Counted from the stretch's first letter, positions 13,406 to 26,200 are shown. The stretch: DNA of 64,000 bases from Chelonoidis abingdonii (GCF_003597395.2 NC_133777.1:6752042-6816041), one strand, 5' to 3'. Program-made: numbers and translations. Notes: generated by a model not told the origin, from the letters alone.

Positions 13406-13796
13406 TTGTCCAGAATTCCAATGGAAGGTTTCATCTGCACTGACTTCTGACATGAGCTGGAACTCACTAGCCAATTCCAGACCCTACTGGAAAAGTGCAC
13501 AACCCTTGCAGTACTTCAGGGTCACGGTAAGGTAGGAATTTTGCAGAGGTCATCACTGAAAGCTAATGTAGCATATTGGTGCAATGTATGCTGCTTTTAA
13601 AGTTCCTAGTTCAGATAAATGCCTCTGGATTTTTGAAAATGGCTTGATATGGCAAGGAAACATTTTCACTTGACCTAGTTCTGAAGGAAAGCTATTTACA
13701 GTACTTGGGTCAGTGCCTTAGCTTTAATGAAGATACAGCAGAGACAAGGGAAGCTTTTTATTTTCTGACATAAGTGAAAATCCACTAGATTTCAAA

Positions 13797-13830
13797 ATAT
13801 TTTTTTTTATTTTTTTATTTTTTAAAAAAA
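13797..13830. repeat. A/T homopolymer-rich tract
   Basis: ATATTTTTTTTTATTTTTTT followed by ATTTTTTAAAAAAAG. It has no other signature. Confidence 0.8.
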
Positions 13831-14984
13831 GCTATGGCCTCCTGCTTGTCCCTAGCATAAAAGACAGACAGGTACTCATATGCACATTTGCATCCCACCC
13901 TCAGCCAAGCATGAAATCACAAGCAATAATTTCAAACTGATGGGAAGCTGCAGTGAGAAGATTGAGTAAGGATGCTTTTTCTGGCCTGGAAGCATATTGC
14001 TCTGCTTGGGGCACAGACTCCACTTTACCCCTTGGGGCAGCACATTTGAACCATCAAGCTGCACCAGAAAAACTTGTTTTTAATTACGTGTCTATAGGTA
14101 CCTCTATAGGAAACTGTGTGGCTCCCATCACTGAAGGACATGAGAGCTTCCCAAATGTTTAAAAATAGCTACCACCAATATTTCTTTTCCTCTGCCTGTT
14201 GGAGAGGGGGCTTGATTGATAGGGTTTTCCTTTGCTGTACGTGGAAAGGAGTTTTGCATTGACTACTGAAAGGGGTGAAGACTCTGGTCATTCTTATTTC
14301 ATGTGACAGAGTTGTTGTGTCTACATCCAGCTCCTGTGACACTTCTGTCTCCCACACTCATGAGCCCTGTTTCTCAACACTTTTATTGTTCCAGTGGAAC
14401 ATAGCTGTCATGGGAGGTCATGGTCATGAAGGAAGAGTAGTGGTAGATAGTATTCAGAGCCCTCTGTGAAACTGCTCCTGAAACCTTGAACTAGATTCTG
14501 CCTCGGTTGGGGAGTCGGTGCAGAGCATGAAACAGCAGCTTCAAGTTTTGTACCAAATGGGTATTTCAGGGCATGATGTGGCTTCATTCTGGAACAAGAG
14601 TTCTGATAAAGACTAACGGTCAGAAATGCCTGGTTGCTATGGCTTGGTCTGTATCTTTCTCCCTGCTTTTTCTACCTCAGTTCCCAGTAAGGATGTGTTA
14701 ATTGACAGGGATACCTTACCTGCTCATCAGGTATGGAAATCATTGACCCCTTTTGAAGGCAGCTGTTCACCTCTCCTGTTCTCTGCTTTGAAGAGAGGAG
14801 ACTAAGCACACAGGAAGGATTTTACATAAAAGTGGCTTTCTTTAAAACACAAATCTTTACAGTTTGAATGAGATCTGGATGCTGAGGCCCCACTTTTCAT
14901 CACAGTCCAATATTGCCTTGTTGGAGCTCAGCCTATATGAGTTCGTACTCTAAGGTTAGTCAGGGTTTTATTCACCTGCAAACA

Positions 14985-15050
14985 TGCTGTGATCCTTATG
15001 GGATCTCATAAGCTAAGCCAGGTCAGGCTGATTAAAGACACCTTATTCTG
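14985..15050 (+). repeat. Possible 5S-rRNA-derived SINE fragment
   Basis: GGATCTCATAAGCTAAGCCA then GGTCAGGCTGATTAA resembles the 5S rRNA internal promoter region (GATCTCGGAAGCTAAGCAGG, then GTCGGGCCTGGTTAG). Only this 5S-like segment is convincing. Amniotes have 5S-headed SINEs (AmnSINE1 class); a 5S pseudogene is the alternative. Confidence 0.45.
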
Positions 15051-15289
15051 ACATGTAAGGATGTCTATTTTATTCTTCGTCTTGTCTATTGAAATTGTGA
15101 TCCTAATGTAGGCACAAGGCATTCTTAGTTCTATATAAATGTTAAGTTTTTGTTTAAGTTAATTATTTAATTTAATTTGTATATTAATCCTCTTTGGCAT
15201 GGATATGGTAGGCTTTGCTTCTTGTTCTAACTGTCTGCTGTTAAACAGGTGCTGTGTTCTGTCCAGAAGTGGCTGGATTTCAGTGGTAG

Positions 15290-15410
15290 TTAAACAATAG
15301 GCTTTATATACTGTACCTGTGTCACAGGGATGTTGAAATGTAACCATAAAGCACCTTGAGATCCTCTTAAAAGACACAGTAGCAGAGCATTGTTTGTAGC
15401 TGTGCACTGT
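15290..15410 (+). repeat. MIR-like SINE tail
   Basis: CACAGGGATGTTGAAATGTA and AAAGCACCTTGAGATCCTCT follow the order of the MIR 3' region (GGGTTGTTGTGAGG, then AAAGCGCTTTGAGATCCT). Confidence 0.5.
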
Positions 15411-16211
15411 TTATTTGTAATCACAGTCTAATGCCGTATGGTGAATAGTCTTCAAAAAGAGAATCAGACTGTTCATTGGGGAAATGACTGTTCCTCAATA
15501 AATTTGAACAGACTTTTTTCAAACTTGGAATGTGGACTAAATATTTTTAAGTTTGAGTCTTGAGCACATGCCCATTCTTTTGCTATTTTGGTGTTTAGTT
15601 AGTCTGTGGGTTCAGTACAAACTGATTGTTCATTCAGAACCGCAAATGTGCATGGTGCTCTAGAGACAAGACAGTCGGCCTGCCCCAAATAGCTTTCAAC
15701 CCAAGCGTAGCTAAAACATGACATAGGGTGACAATAGGCAGGAGAGAGGACCAGGGCTACAGTAATTCAATTCAAATCATGTTTTTTGGTGCTGATCTAT
15801 TTTGTTTGGAGAGCCAAGCTCAGCAGTTTTAGAATAGGGAGAGCAGAGAGAACGGAGTAAGCAAGGTGACAGACTGGAAAATGTTGGCCTTTTGTCTAGC
15901 AAAGAAACTGACCTCCTTTTTGAATGACTTCCTTAAAGATACCCTCAGAATTGATCTCTCAATACTGAATGGTGGTTCATATGCAGTTTTAATAGCAGCA
16001 CTTTGATCAGAAATTTACATCAGCTGCAGTGATATCTAATAGTTTGACTTTAAAAAAAAAAAGTGAGCATGGAGGAGGCAAGATTGAAGATGCAGTAGAA
16101 CAACTTGTTCCTTGGCTCTGGCATCCTAGTTTCCCATGTAGGTGTTTTGAATAGGACCATGTCCTAAACTTACCTGGGCGTGAACTCAAATGTGCTGAGC
16201 CTCATGATGTT

Positions 16212-16515
16212 ACATCATAGAACTGGAAGGGACCTTGAGAGGTTATCTAGTCCAGTCCTCTGCACTAAAGGCAGAACCAAGTATTATATAGACCATCCCT
16301 GACAGGTGTTTGTCTAGCCTGCTCTTAAAAATCCCCACTGATGGAGATTCCATCACCTTCCTAGCCAATTTATTCAGTGCTTAACCACCTTGACAGTTAG
16401 GAAGTTTTTCCTAATGTCCAACCTAAACCGCCCTTGCTGCAATTTAAGCCCATTGCTTCTTGTCCTATTCTCAGAGGTTAAGAAGAGCAAATCCTCTGAT
16501 TCAGCAGTGTATCTC
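16212..16515 (-). mobile_element. CR1 LINE 3' end, reverse orientation
   Basis: CATAGAACTGGAAGGGACCT is the reverse complement of the CR1 3' terminus. It continues with GTTAGGAAGTTTTTCCTAAT and CCATTGCTTCTTGTCCTATT, all landmarks of the CR1 ORF2 end and 3' UTR. It is truncated toward its 5' end near 16515. Confidence 0.9.
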
Positions 16516-17401
16516 CACTTGTGGGGTAACTTGTGTAATTCTACACTCTGTTCAGAAGACTTGTAGTCCTTGAAAGATCTTTGTGTATGCTATAAAGCCA
16601 TCACAACTGGCCCCAACTTGACAGCCTTTGCTTATAAGAAGTGAACTGAGTAGGGCTTACTCAAGTTTAAGGTGATGAGGAGCCTGCCGATATTGTAGCT
16701 AGTTTTAACCATGATGACTGCTGTAATGACAGGGAATGAAAATCAAACTGCTCAAAGGTTTAATTTGCTAAAATCAGTCTTGGATCACTTCATTAAAGCA
16801 CTGCTCTATCTACAACCACTGTAGAGTAGAGAGTTTTGAGATCTGCTACCTTGTGAACTACCAAGGGTAGAAATCAATGCTTTATATCATTTGAAAGCCA
16901 AAAGGGGGTAGGAAATTTGATTCACCGGGGACCTGGGCTTGATTTGAAATAAGAATGTCCTTGATTTCTAATTTCTGGAACAAGTACACCTGCATTTATC
17001 TTGTGTGCACGCAGGAGTTGCTCTTTAGAACAAACTTCTTGGCTCATTTGTTAGTTTGAGATGGTGAGATTCTCCATGTACAAAGAAATCCATGGGTTTT
17101 TCGCAACAAGGGCTTATCTAGCTGTTGTCAGACCGTAGATCCGCATAGCAGAATGTTTACTGTTCAGACTGGAGACCACACCTACATAAACACTAGCCTC
17201 CCTTTCTCTTTGCATGTAGTTTGTACACAAGGCAGGATCTAAATGTCCATGAGCAATAACTTGCTACCTTTGCCCAATACTGGCATTTCCACTTGTGTCT
17301 TCCAAGTGTGGTGTGCAGCACAATGACTCTTGCTGTTCGATACTTGGTAGACAGACTTACTGATTGGAGGAAAGGACGCAGTGTTCAGAGAGCTCTATCC
17401 T

Positions 17402-17692
17402 AGTGAATGTCTTCGCTGCAAATGAAAGGTGTGTTCTTAACTGGGGTTGGCTATGGTGGGTGAAAATAGCAGTGAAGACACAAGTAGTCCACTTTTAACT
17501 CGGGTTAGCAGCTCAAGTTAAAGCCTACTGGGGAACCTGGGATTGGACTGTAGTGGTTAACCCGAGTTAAAGGTCACATTGCCACTGACCTTAAAGTATA
17601 TGAGTCTGAGTCTTCACTGCTATTTTAACCCATAGTATGAACACACTTTTATTTTTATTTTTTTAGTATAGACGTACCCCCACATCAGCCTA
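17402..17692. mobile_element. Palindromic MITE
   Basis: Two nested inverted pairs are visible: 17462-17479 with 17610-17627 (GAAAATAGCAGTGAAGAC, 17 of 18), and 17491-17507 with 17558-17574 (TTTAACTCGGGTTA core). The outer ends GTCTTCGCT and AGTATAGAC are also roughly complementary. It is non-coding. It is probably a Harbinger- or hAT-derived MITE, but no clean target duplication was found. Confidence 0.7.
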
Positions 17693-18332
17693 TTGCCTCA
17701 TTTACTGCATGCTGTCACCGTTCAGCTAGGGCAAGTTTCCATAGCGCTGCCTAAGACCAGCACTTCTTTCTCCAGTCTAGAAACATGCATGTGATACATG
17801 TATTAAATACAGTTCCTACCTGAAACCAGTCTTGTCTGTTCAGACCTGATTGAAAGTGTTAATCAAAAACCGTACAGTGGCAGCTGGCATCGTTAATAGC
17901 AGATGCAACAGCATGGTCAGATGGCGCATGGAGATCGAACTACCCTCGTATTCATCAGTGGAGGTCTCTGAGGTCAGGGTTAAGGTGCATTGTCAGGGCA
18001 GGGAAAGGGAAGCTTGCACTGCTGTTGCTTGTGCTGTATCTGTCCCATCTCCAAGGCTATCAGGCCTGTAGCTTTATAACAAAAGTACGAAGGGCTGAGT
18101 ATGAGAGGATTGTGTAACAGGTGACCTTTTGTGCACGCCATGTCAGCTTTCATTTGTTAGGATGCTACTGAGCAGAGCTTGAAATGAATGTTCCTCCTGA
18201 GGGCAAGCAGCTGTTTTGTCCATGCATTTAATTAAAACAAAAGAGCACTTTCTACCTCTCCTGCATAGCCTGTTCCTACACAGTTTCTGGGCACTATTCC
18301 TTAAGAAGGAATAATCAGTTGCACCAATACAA

Positions 18333-19345
18333 AAAATGAGAAATGGCTGCCTGAGAGAGAATACTGCAGAAAAGGACCTGGGAGTTCTAGTGGATCACAA
18401 ACTAAATAAGTCAACAATGTAATAGCATTATGCCCCAAAAAACACCATATCATTCTGGGATGTATGAGGAGTGTTGAAAGCAAGAGACAGGAAGTGATTT
18501 TCACTCTACTCAGCACTACCAGTTCAGGGCACCACACTTCAGGAAAGATGGGGACAAATTGGAGACAGTTGGAGGAGCAACAAAAATGATTAAAGGTCTC
18601 GAAAACATGACCAATGAGGGAAGATTGAAAAATTGGGTTTGTCTAGTCTGGAAAAAGAGAAGACTGAGGGGGGACACAAGTCTTCAAGTACGTAAAAGGT
18701 TGTCATAAAGAGGTGGGTGATAAAATTGTGCTCTTTAACCATGGTGGATGGGACAAGAAGCAGTGGGCCTCAATTGCAGCAAGGGAGTTTTAGGTTAGAC
18801 CAGGAGTTCTCAAACTTCATTGCATCGTGACCCCCTTCTGACAACAAAAATTACTACACGACCCCAGGAGTGGGGACCAAAGCATGAGCCCGCCCAAGCC
18901 CCACTATCCCAGGCTGGGTAACCAAAGCCCATGGGCTTCATCCCTGGGCAGGGAGCCTGTAACCTGAAGCCTAAGCCTGAGCCCCAACTGGTGGGGCTCA
19001 GGTTTCGGCACTGGGGCTCAGGCTTCAGCTTTGGCCCTGTGTCGCAGCCAGTCTAACTCCAGCTCTGGAGACCCCATTAAAACAGGATCACGACCCACTT
19101 TGGGATCCTGACCCACAGTTTGAGAACCACTGGGTTAGGAAAAACTTCTTAACTGTCAGGGTAGTTAAGCACTGGAACAAATTGCCTAGGAAGGCTGTGG
19201 AATCTACGTCATTGGAAGTTTAACTGGTCAGACCGTCACCTGTGAGGGATGGTCTAGATAATATTCAGACCTGCCTCAATGCACGGAACTGGAATGGGGA
19301 TGACCTGTTGAGGTCCCTTCCAGTCCTACATTTCTATTATTTTAT
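18333..19345 (+). mobile_element. CR1 LINE 3' part, interrupted by a hAT element
   Basis: GAAAAGGACCTGGGAGTTCT, GGCACCACACTTCAGGAAAG and GGGGACACAAGTCTTCAAGT mark the end of ORF2. GGAATCTACGTCATTGGAAG and GAGGTCCCTTCCAGTCCTA mark the 3' UTR and end. Many frameshifts and stops show it is dead. The copy is split at 18800/19133 by the nested hAT. Confidence 0.93.
18801..19132. mobile_element. hAT (Charlie-like) non-autonomous element nested in CR1
   Basis: Left end CAGGAGTTCTCAAACTT and right end AGTTTGAGAACCACTG are inverted repeats. The flanks GGTTAGAC (18793-18800) and GGTTAGGA (19133-19140) form an 8-bp target duplication with two mismatches. The interior has inverted CTGAGCCCCA/GGGGCTCAGG blocks. 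Confidence 0.9.
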
Positions 19346-19479
19346 GTTTAGCTTCATTTCCTTGTGGTGACCTCATCCCGGTCATACATCAGAGAGTGGG
19401 CATAGGCTTGGCTGGTAGATGATGTTCTTGAAGATTGATGCACAGGGACATTCTTAGTTGAGCAGCACCTTGTCTGAGT

Positions 19480-19640
19480 GCTGTAAAATGGGCAGCATGT
19501 AGCACTTTTACAGAGATTTCTCGCCTAACAACCCACTGAGGTAGGATGGTATTAGCTGTCATTTTATAGATGGGGAAACCGCTTAATCCCTTTGCCTCCA
19601 TTTCCCCAAGATGTCAGTGGCAGCCTGGAATTAGAACTCC
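19480..19640 (-). repeat. MIR-type SINE fragment, reverse orientation
   Basis: CATTTTATAGATGGGGAAAC is the reverse complement of the MIR CAGTTTCCCCATCTGTAAAATG core. CTGGAATTAGAACTCCAG matches the reverse of the CTGGGTTCGAATCC region. Confidence 0.7.
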
Positions 19641-21884
19641 AGAATATCTGGCTGTGTCCTGTGACTGGACTTCTCTGAGATTTAATGTTCAACAGCCATG
19701 AGCGCCTTGGATGTAAGGTGCTATCGAAGTGCAGGGTATTATTCTTTCCCATCCCTGGCCCTGGGAACTAGAGACTTAAGTTAGTATGAGGTGTTGTTTG
19801 TATAGCGCCCAATAAAAGTCTCCCAGAAATTATTCACTTTTCTTCTGACTTTTTACTTTGTCTTGTCTGGGGTGGGTATCAATTAAGATGTCCTGCCCCA
19901 TCTCAGAGTTTTGTTGACAGTCTCCAAATCCTTTGCAAGCTAATGCCAATTGATATGTGCTGCGAACCTGTTGTGGGCAGTGGGGGAATGATGCTTTTCT
20001 AATATATTAACTGTGGGTGCACCTGCATGAGGAAAATATGCCATTCTTCCAGGATTCCGGCACCTGCAGTAGGTGTTGGAAACAGTTTGACCCTGTCAGT
20101 ATTATCAGCGAACTATTTCCTGTCCAGTTTGAGAGGGAGTCGCAGGGAGATACGTGATTGACACCTAATATCAGTTTTTTCCAGCATTTAAAAACATTTC
20201 TAGTGTTGCTGGTTAAGGTTCTGCAGTTTCCCAGGTACAGGATGGGGATTCTCTTAGAGAAGCATGCTACATGACCCCTAGTTTACTAATAGCACTGTTC
20301 TGATGTGTTTCTTGGGGAGCTGGAATCTATCCCTGCATTGTTGGAGCTACTTGTGAACATGATTGTTGCTAATACTGTTTCAGTTTTGGTGTATACGCGG
20401 CTTTAATGTAATCAAGGGAAGTGCTTTCACAACTGTTAGTTCCTCTTGTCCATGTAATGTGTGCTGCTTTTGAAGCGATTTGTATTTAAAATCAGAATCT
20501 CAACACTCAGTCAGAACGTCACAGCCTCTTCTCCATGCTCTGAGGGGAAGAATGATCACTAAAACAGCAGGAATGTACTACCATCAGAGAGAATAGTATG
20601 CCTTAAATATGGGGTATTTCTAAGCATGGGCATTTGACATGCTTTGAAAAGAAAATCCAAAAATATGCTGAAGAAAATTGTGTGTCCCCATAGCTCTTGC
20701 TTAATCCCTGTCCTGGTGTCCGCTTTCATACTGTGTGACTCAGTCAAAGGCTTGACTTCTCTTTAGAAATCATGTGGGAAAATGCTAACCCTGCACATGG
20801 CAATGCCAGCAGCCAATTCATTCATTGATCTTGTGATAAATATTTGGCCATGGTTTATTTGGGCAAAATGTTCATGTGACATGAATCTGTGACTGAGAAT
20901 TGGGAAATCTTTTGAAACTCTTTCTCCATTTAGTGCTGCGCTTTCTCCACTCGTTGGGTGATGTTATTGGAGGTAGCAGAGAGGTTGGCTGTTCAGTTAG
21001 GACCACCAACAATTTGATTCATGTGTTGTTTTTTTTGGTTTTTGTCTTGTTGGTTTTGTGTGGCCAAGCTGGCGAATATAGATAATGTTGTGCCCCTTTA
21101 AATGTTTTGTTACTGACACTGACTATACTTTTATTTTACAGTTTGGTTATTTACTTGGCTTAATATGTGGTTCAGGGCTTTGGTCTGTCTGTCTGTCTCT
21201 TTCTCTCTCTCACACACACTGACACAGAGCTGTAAATATTTTAAAAAGCCTTTGTGAGGGGTACTGATTCTAGAAACAACTAGAAGCTTATTTGCTTGTT
21301 CATCTTTCCTTAGAGAAAAACAGAATACAAATTATTTTTGTCGTCCATAGTCCTGTGTCCATTTTGGTGGTGCAACCCAGATTTGCTTCTGTGGTGCTTT
21401 TGTGCAGCAAAGGGGTTAAGATGCTGGAAAGAAGTCTCACGAGTATGCATCGGGTTTGTCTGAAGAACAGTATTAAACTTCAGTGACTAGAAACCACCTT
21501 GAAATCTTAAAGAATGCTACTATTGGTCAAAACACAGTAGGTCATAGTCTCTGAACTCCCTCATTGAATTGCTGGGGAATGGGAATACTTCCTATGTGGA
21601 TAGATTTTTGTGCTACTTGAACTGTACCATGAGATAAGATTGACTGACTGACTTTTTCGAATCTGTGTCCCGTACAGAGATGGCACTATGGCTGTGTTTT
21701 TTTTGTTTTGTTGTTTTTTTTTCTGTTCCTCCTTCGACCTGTGAGAGCCGGACAGAGATCCTTTGAGTGCTTTTCAACACTCCTTATGAGGCTGAAAGGG
21801 TCACTGTGGAGAAATGGAATGATCTCACTTTTCCTGTGTTCCTCCCACTCTGGGATTGAGCGAACCTCTCTTCAGCGCTTCTAG

Positions 21885-22135
21885 CTTTGGCCATGTCTAT
21901 GCCAGTCTTTTTTCTCAAGTTGCTACCATTGGTGGAACTGCAGTGGTAGGAATACTGGTTGCTGGCATTTTAAGCACCATGTTATGTGGCCCTTGCTCTG
22001 AGCTGGCACTTGGTCTCTGCTAACATTCCCACAGTTATTACTGCCAGGAGAGCTGTAACCTTGGTCTCAGTGGTAGGGGATTTTTTTGGGAACAGTGTTA
22101 CCATAGATGCAGCTTTCTGGTCTGGAAGCACAAGG
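21885..22135. mobile_element. Possible MITE, weak terminal inverted repeats
   Basis: GGCCATGTCTATGCCAG at the left and TTACCATAGATGCAGC at the right are partly complementary and resemble the GTCTACAC-type termini seen elsewhere in the window. No target duplication was seen. Confidence 0.25.
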
Positions 22136-23203
22136 CAGAGTTATAGAATTGGTTCAGTCTTCTAAAAGTGAATCTACTCTGTTCAGGCAATTTTATTCTT
22201 TGAGTCAAATGGGTTCAATTTGGGGAGTTTGATATAAAGAATTCAAGGTGACTACAAAGGGAACAAAGGAAATTGCACTTCTGCTGTTCTTGCTGCTTTA
22301 TAATGTATAAACTATGCCTGAAAGATTTATTTAGGAAAGTTTTGCTTGTGTGTTGTACTTTTGGTTGATTAGTTGGGTTTTTTGGTTTGGTTTGGTTTTT
22401 TTATGTCAAAAATTCACATCTTGTTTACCCTGTTTTCCTGGAAGCTTGGTATTAGCTCTGTAATTTCAGATGGTAAGGGATCTGAAATAAAACCTGATTA
22501 ACTAAGGAGGGAAAGTGATGTTTATCCAGACAGCTTGGAGCCCTTTTTGTTTGTAAGCATATTTAAATCAAATGTCCAAAAAACAGGTGGAAGAAAACTC
22601 CTTTTGTTAAAGATTCAACACTATCACCCCTTCTGTAAAGGTCTGAGTGCACTCTGGGTCCTCCAAGAAACACTTCCTGCAAAATAGGGAAGGCAGGAAT
22701 TTTACATTTTTGACACTTGAAAGGTGAAAAAAACAAGCAAGGAAAAACCCTTAGTGTACAAAAAGGAGCCAGGACTTCCTCATGAAAAGAGAAGTATGAA
22801 TTCTGACTCCACAAAAATAAGGAGGGTTCACATAGAGGTGTTAAAATATAGTAAATTTGAACTTTGAATGATTAGCCCCTTCTCCCATCAAAATATCAGA
22901 GGTAAAGTAGAGTGATAGCTAAGAAGATAGGGCAGGAATTAACTGACAGCCCTTCTGTGGTCTGTGGATATTGAGTAATCCAGCCCACAGGATTGATTTT
23001 TACTCCAGAAGCTTTTAAACCTGGTCTCTAAATGAGGGAAAACGGTATGAAGATGTCCAGAGTCAAGAGCTTGGAAAATTTGTCCCTTCCTCATATGGGG
23101 AGTGCTAACTTGTGTACAAGGCACAGTAATAGAGTGAAGATAAGATGAACTATAGTAACTTAATCAAGAAGAGGTGACAGAGATTTTTGTATTGGCTTCA
23201 CAG

Positions 23204-23288
23204 AAAAGGCGACTGATGGCTCCTTGCAGAGTGAGGATTGGACACTTAACATGGAGATCTGTGACATTATCAACGAGACGGAAGAAGG
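23204..23288 (+). CDS. TOM1L2: TOM1L2 exon 2 (start of VHS domain)
   Basis: Acceptor TTGGCTTCACAG precedes 23204 and donor GTATGT follows 23288. The exon opens with the last two bases of a split Glu codon (G|AA), then encodes K19 to E45, and ends with the first two bases of G46. The residues [20 protein letters not shown] mark the first VHS helices. It is the first coding exon in the window; the exon with the initiator Met (MEFLLGNPFS in the family) was not found in the 23 kb upstream. Confidence 0.96.
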
Positions 23289-26200
23289 GTATGTGCTATT
23301 ACAGATAACTTGGGCAGTTCACACGTTTTGCTGTCGTGCTGACACTGATCTTTGTTCTTCAGCATGCTAGGTGGTGCAGTGGGTTAATGCACAGGTGTCC
23401 TCTGATTAAATTCCATTTTTAGGTAGCAAATTAATTGTTTTGGTCTCCTCATCCCAGACTGACACTGATCCACTTCAGACAATAAGCATGTCTCATGGCA
23501 CTTGCTAGTGTAGACCTCTGCTCAGGAGAGTTGAAGGGTTAGAATAACATGGGATGTGGCATGTCAGGATTGAGATTCATTAGCAGAGCTCTATGTTGGC
23601 CCAGCACCAAAATGAGAGCACTAGATTTTCATGGTGTGATATCTAATTCCTGGGTGTTTCCAGAAAGCGCATACTAAATGTGCTACTAGAGGGATCATTG
23701 AGCCTTTATTTTTAGGAGACTTGCTTGTAACTTTCAAGCCATCAAATGCTGCATTGCTACCAGATCCTAACGTTTGAAGAGAGAGACCTCTCCGGTATCA
23801 TCTGCCCCTTCAGCACTCAGGCTGTGTTGCTTGCGCTACACAGCGGGCCTGTTCTCGATGGTGTTATGTCTGTGGCCTCTTCCTGAGTGCCTGTCAGTCT
23901 TGCTGTCTCATTGATACATCGCCCTTGTATCTGCATTCACATGCTGAGCTTTCAATGATCATGGCTGAGTTATCTAAAGTTAACGCAAGTGCTCCTGCCC
24001 TGTCAGAAAGGGTAAGGGAAAGCCAATGTTCCCACCTTCTGAGGAGTGAAAATGATACATTTGTTTCTCCTTCAGTCCAAAGGATGCTATCCGAGCACTG
24101 AAGAAGAGGCTGAATGGAAACAGAAATTACAGAGAGGTGATGCTGGCTCTAACGGTGAGTGTGGTGAGCTGGGAAAGTGCCAAAGAAACCTACCACAGTA
24201 ACTTTCCCCTTCAGAAAGGGGAACTACACAAAAATGGGGATGCTAGTTAAATGGAAATTAAAAGAAACAGTCACGAGGGTGAAATGCCTGAAAACTGCAT
24301 GGAGACTATTTAAAAACACCATAATAGAGGCTCAAACTAAATGTATTCTCCAAATAAAAAAAAGAAGTAAGAGGACACCCCTTTCCCCCCCACCCACCCC
24401 CAAATAAAAAAGCCACAGTCACTAAATAGCAGAGCAAAAGAGGCAGAGGAAAATAGGAAGCAGCATATACTCTGGCAAGTCAACTATAAAAGCATAAGGC
24501 AGGCCAAGAAAGAATTTGAAGAGCAACTAGGTAAGGGCAGAAAAACTAATAGGGTAATTTTTTTTGTAAGTACATCAGAAACAGGAAGCCTAAACTAAAT
24601 CAGCATAAATTACTACATTGTGCATTTGCACAGCCCCACTGGAGTGTGAGGTACTTTGGCAGTGACCTTTCCTGCTGATCATGTCAGCAAGACTGTTGGC
24701 TGAAAAGGGCCTACTGGGTGACATGGCAGATCAGAATGTGTTTTGGTGGGTGAAACTTGCACTTCCTGAACGTAAGGGACAAATACCATTGATCAGATGA
24801 AGGCATAATGTGGGTAGGTGATCTCCATGTGTTTCCCCTGGACTCTGACAGCACACGCCAGTCCTCCCTTGCTGTAGTCTATGCTGCTCCCTCCTTAGTA
24901 TAGATGGTTGCCAGTTGTGCTGACCTGTGTGGTGGTTGTCACTTGTATGAAGATGACAGTTCTGATTCTTTTTCATTCTTTACCTAACTGGCTTTGACTC
25001 AGTCTCTGAAGATGAAGTGCTCTTGCACTAATCCATTGTTATCTCTGTCTCCTCGTGGCCACTTCCTGCCCTGAGTTGTCATTTTGATAGCTGCCAGTTA
25101 AGGGTTTTGTTGGAGAGAATTAAAATAAGGCGCTAGTGCCCCAAGGAGTAAAATGAGACTGCTGTGTCCATCATAATGTGGATATGGAATTATACGTTGT
25201 CTTGAAAAGAGGGTGAAATCTGGACTCGCCCATGTCGTCAGGTGTGAGGACATCAGTAGGAGCAGAAGCTCCTCGGCTATGGGGTCATGGCAGTTATTAG
25301 CCATGGTTATATGTAAAAGCTGTGTGTTGTGTTTATCTCCATGTGCATCATGTTCTTCACAGAAAAGAGTCAATAGCTGCTCTTCCATGGTAACTGAATG
25401 TCCAAGTGAGAATGACTCCAGCTAAGTTATGGGGAAAATGTGTATTGGGGCATAACCTGTTAAAGAATTCAAAAGCAGAGTGTTTTGAAGGATTTAAGGT
25501 AATTTGGCATAATCCTCATGTAAAACTCTATAACATGGATTGTAAATTGGGGTGTCCTGGTTCAATCACATTTCAGAAGCATTGAAAATGGGTATCTCTA
25601 AACCTGACCCTGTGACAGGATATCCATTTGACACGTCCTTGCTGTAACAACCTATGTGCTGAAATTTGGTGTACAAACAGCATAAGTGAACAAACTTCAA
25701 TGAAAATGGCAGAAACTTTTATTTCTTCATCTTGACAATGAGAAAAGTTGGATCACAAGTCTCTGGGGTGTTAATATTAGTGATTTATTTTATCACAAGA
25801 CAAAAGGTATCAAGAAAGGAAAAAGCTTCAGTATGAATCACATTTTGTCAGCATCTTTTGGTGCCCAAGGCATAATTTCTAGTGATATTGTCTCATCAGC
25901 TGGATCACCTCCTCACTGATTAATGTCCAAAAGCAAAGGTCCAAAATTATTAATGAAAATTTATAATGAGAAAGGGCTACATATTTGATCTAATTCAACT
26001 TCAGGGTACATCTAAAGGAAAATTGATACACTTTGGCTATTAACCAGTTGACTGGTTCCTGGTAAAGGTGACTGAACATATAAATGAATTCCTACGGTTG
26101 TTTGTAGAGGAGGAAGCTCTGTAGGGATACTGCGGGGGGTGCGCAGGGGAAAGAAGCAAAAACCTGGTGTTAAGCCTCTTCTTCCCCTCTCCTGCCTCCC

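Larger units (their letters stand above)
1..23203 (+). other. TOM1L2: 3' part of TOM1L2 intron 1
   Basis: Everything before exon 2 belongs to intron 1, because the initiator exon is not in the window. Besides the repeats listed separately I see nothing coding. Long stretches hold no feature I can name: 1600-3300, 3420-6800, 7010-8140, 8300-9550, 9880-14980, 15410-16210, 16520-17400, 17700-18330 and 19760-23200. They are AT-rich, with short homopolymer and TG/CA runs. Conserved enhancers could be present but cannot be recognised from one sequence. Confidence 0.8.

Noticed and set aside
23360..23425. tRNA-like SINE head (GGTGGTGCAGTGGGTTAATG)
   Set aside because: No convincing B box or SINE body follows; too weak to list.
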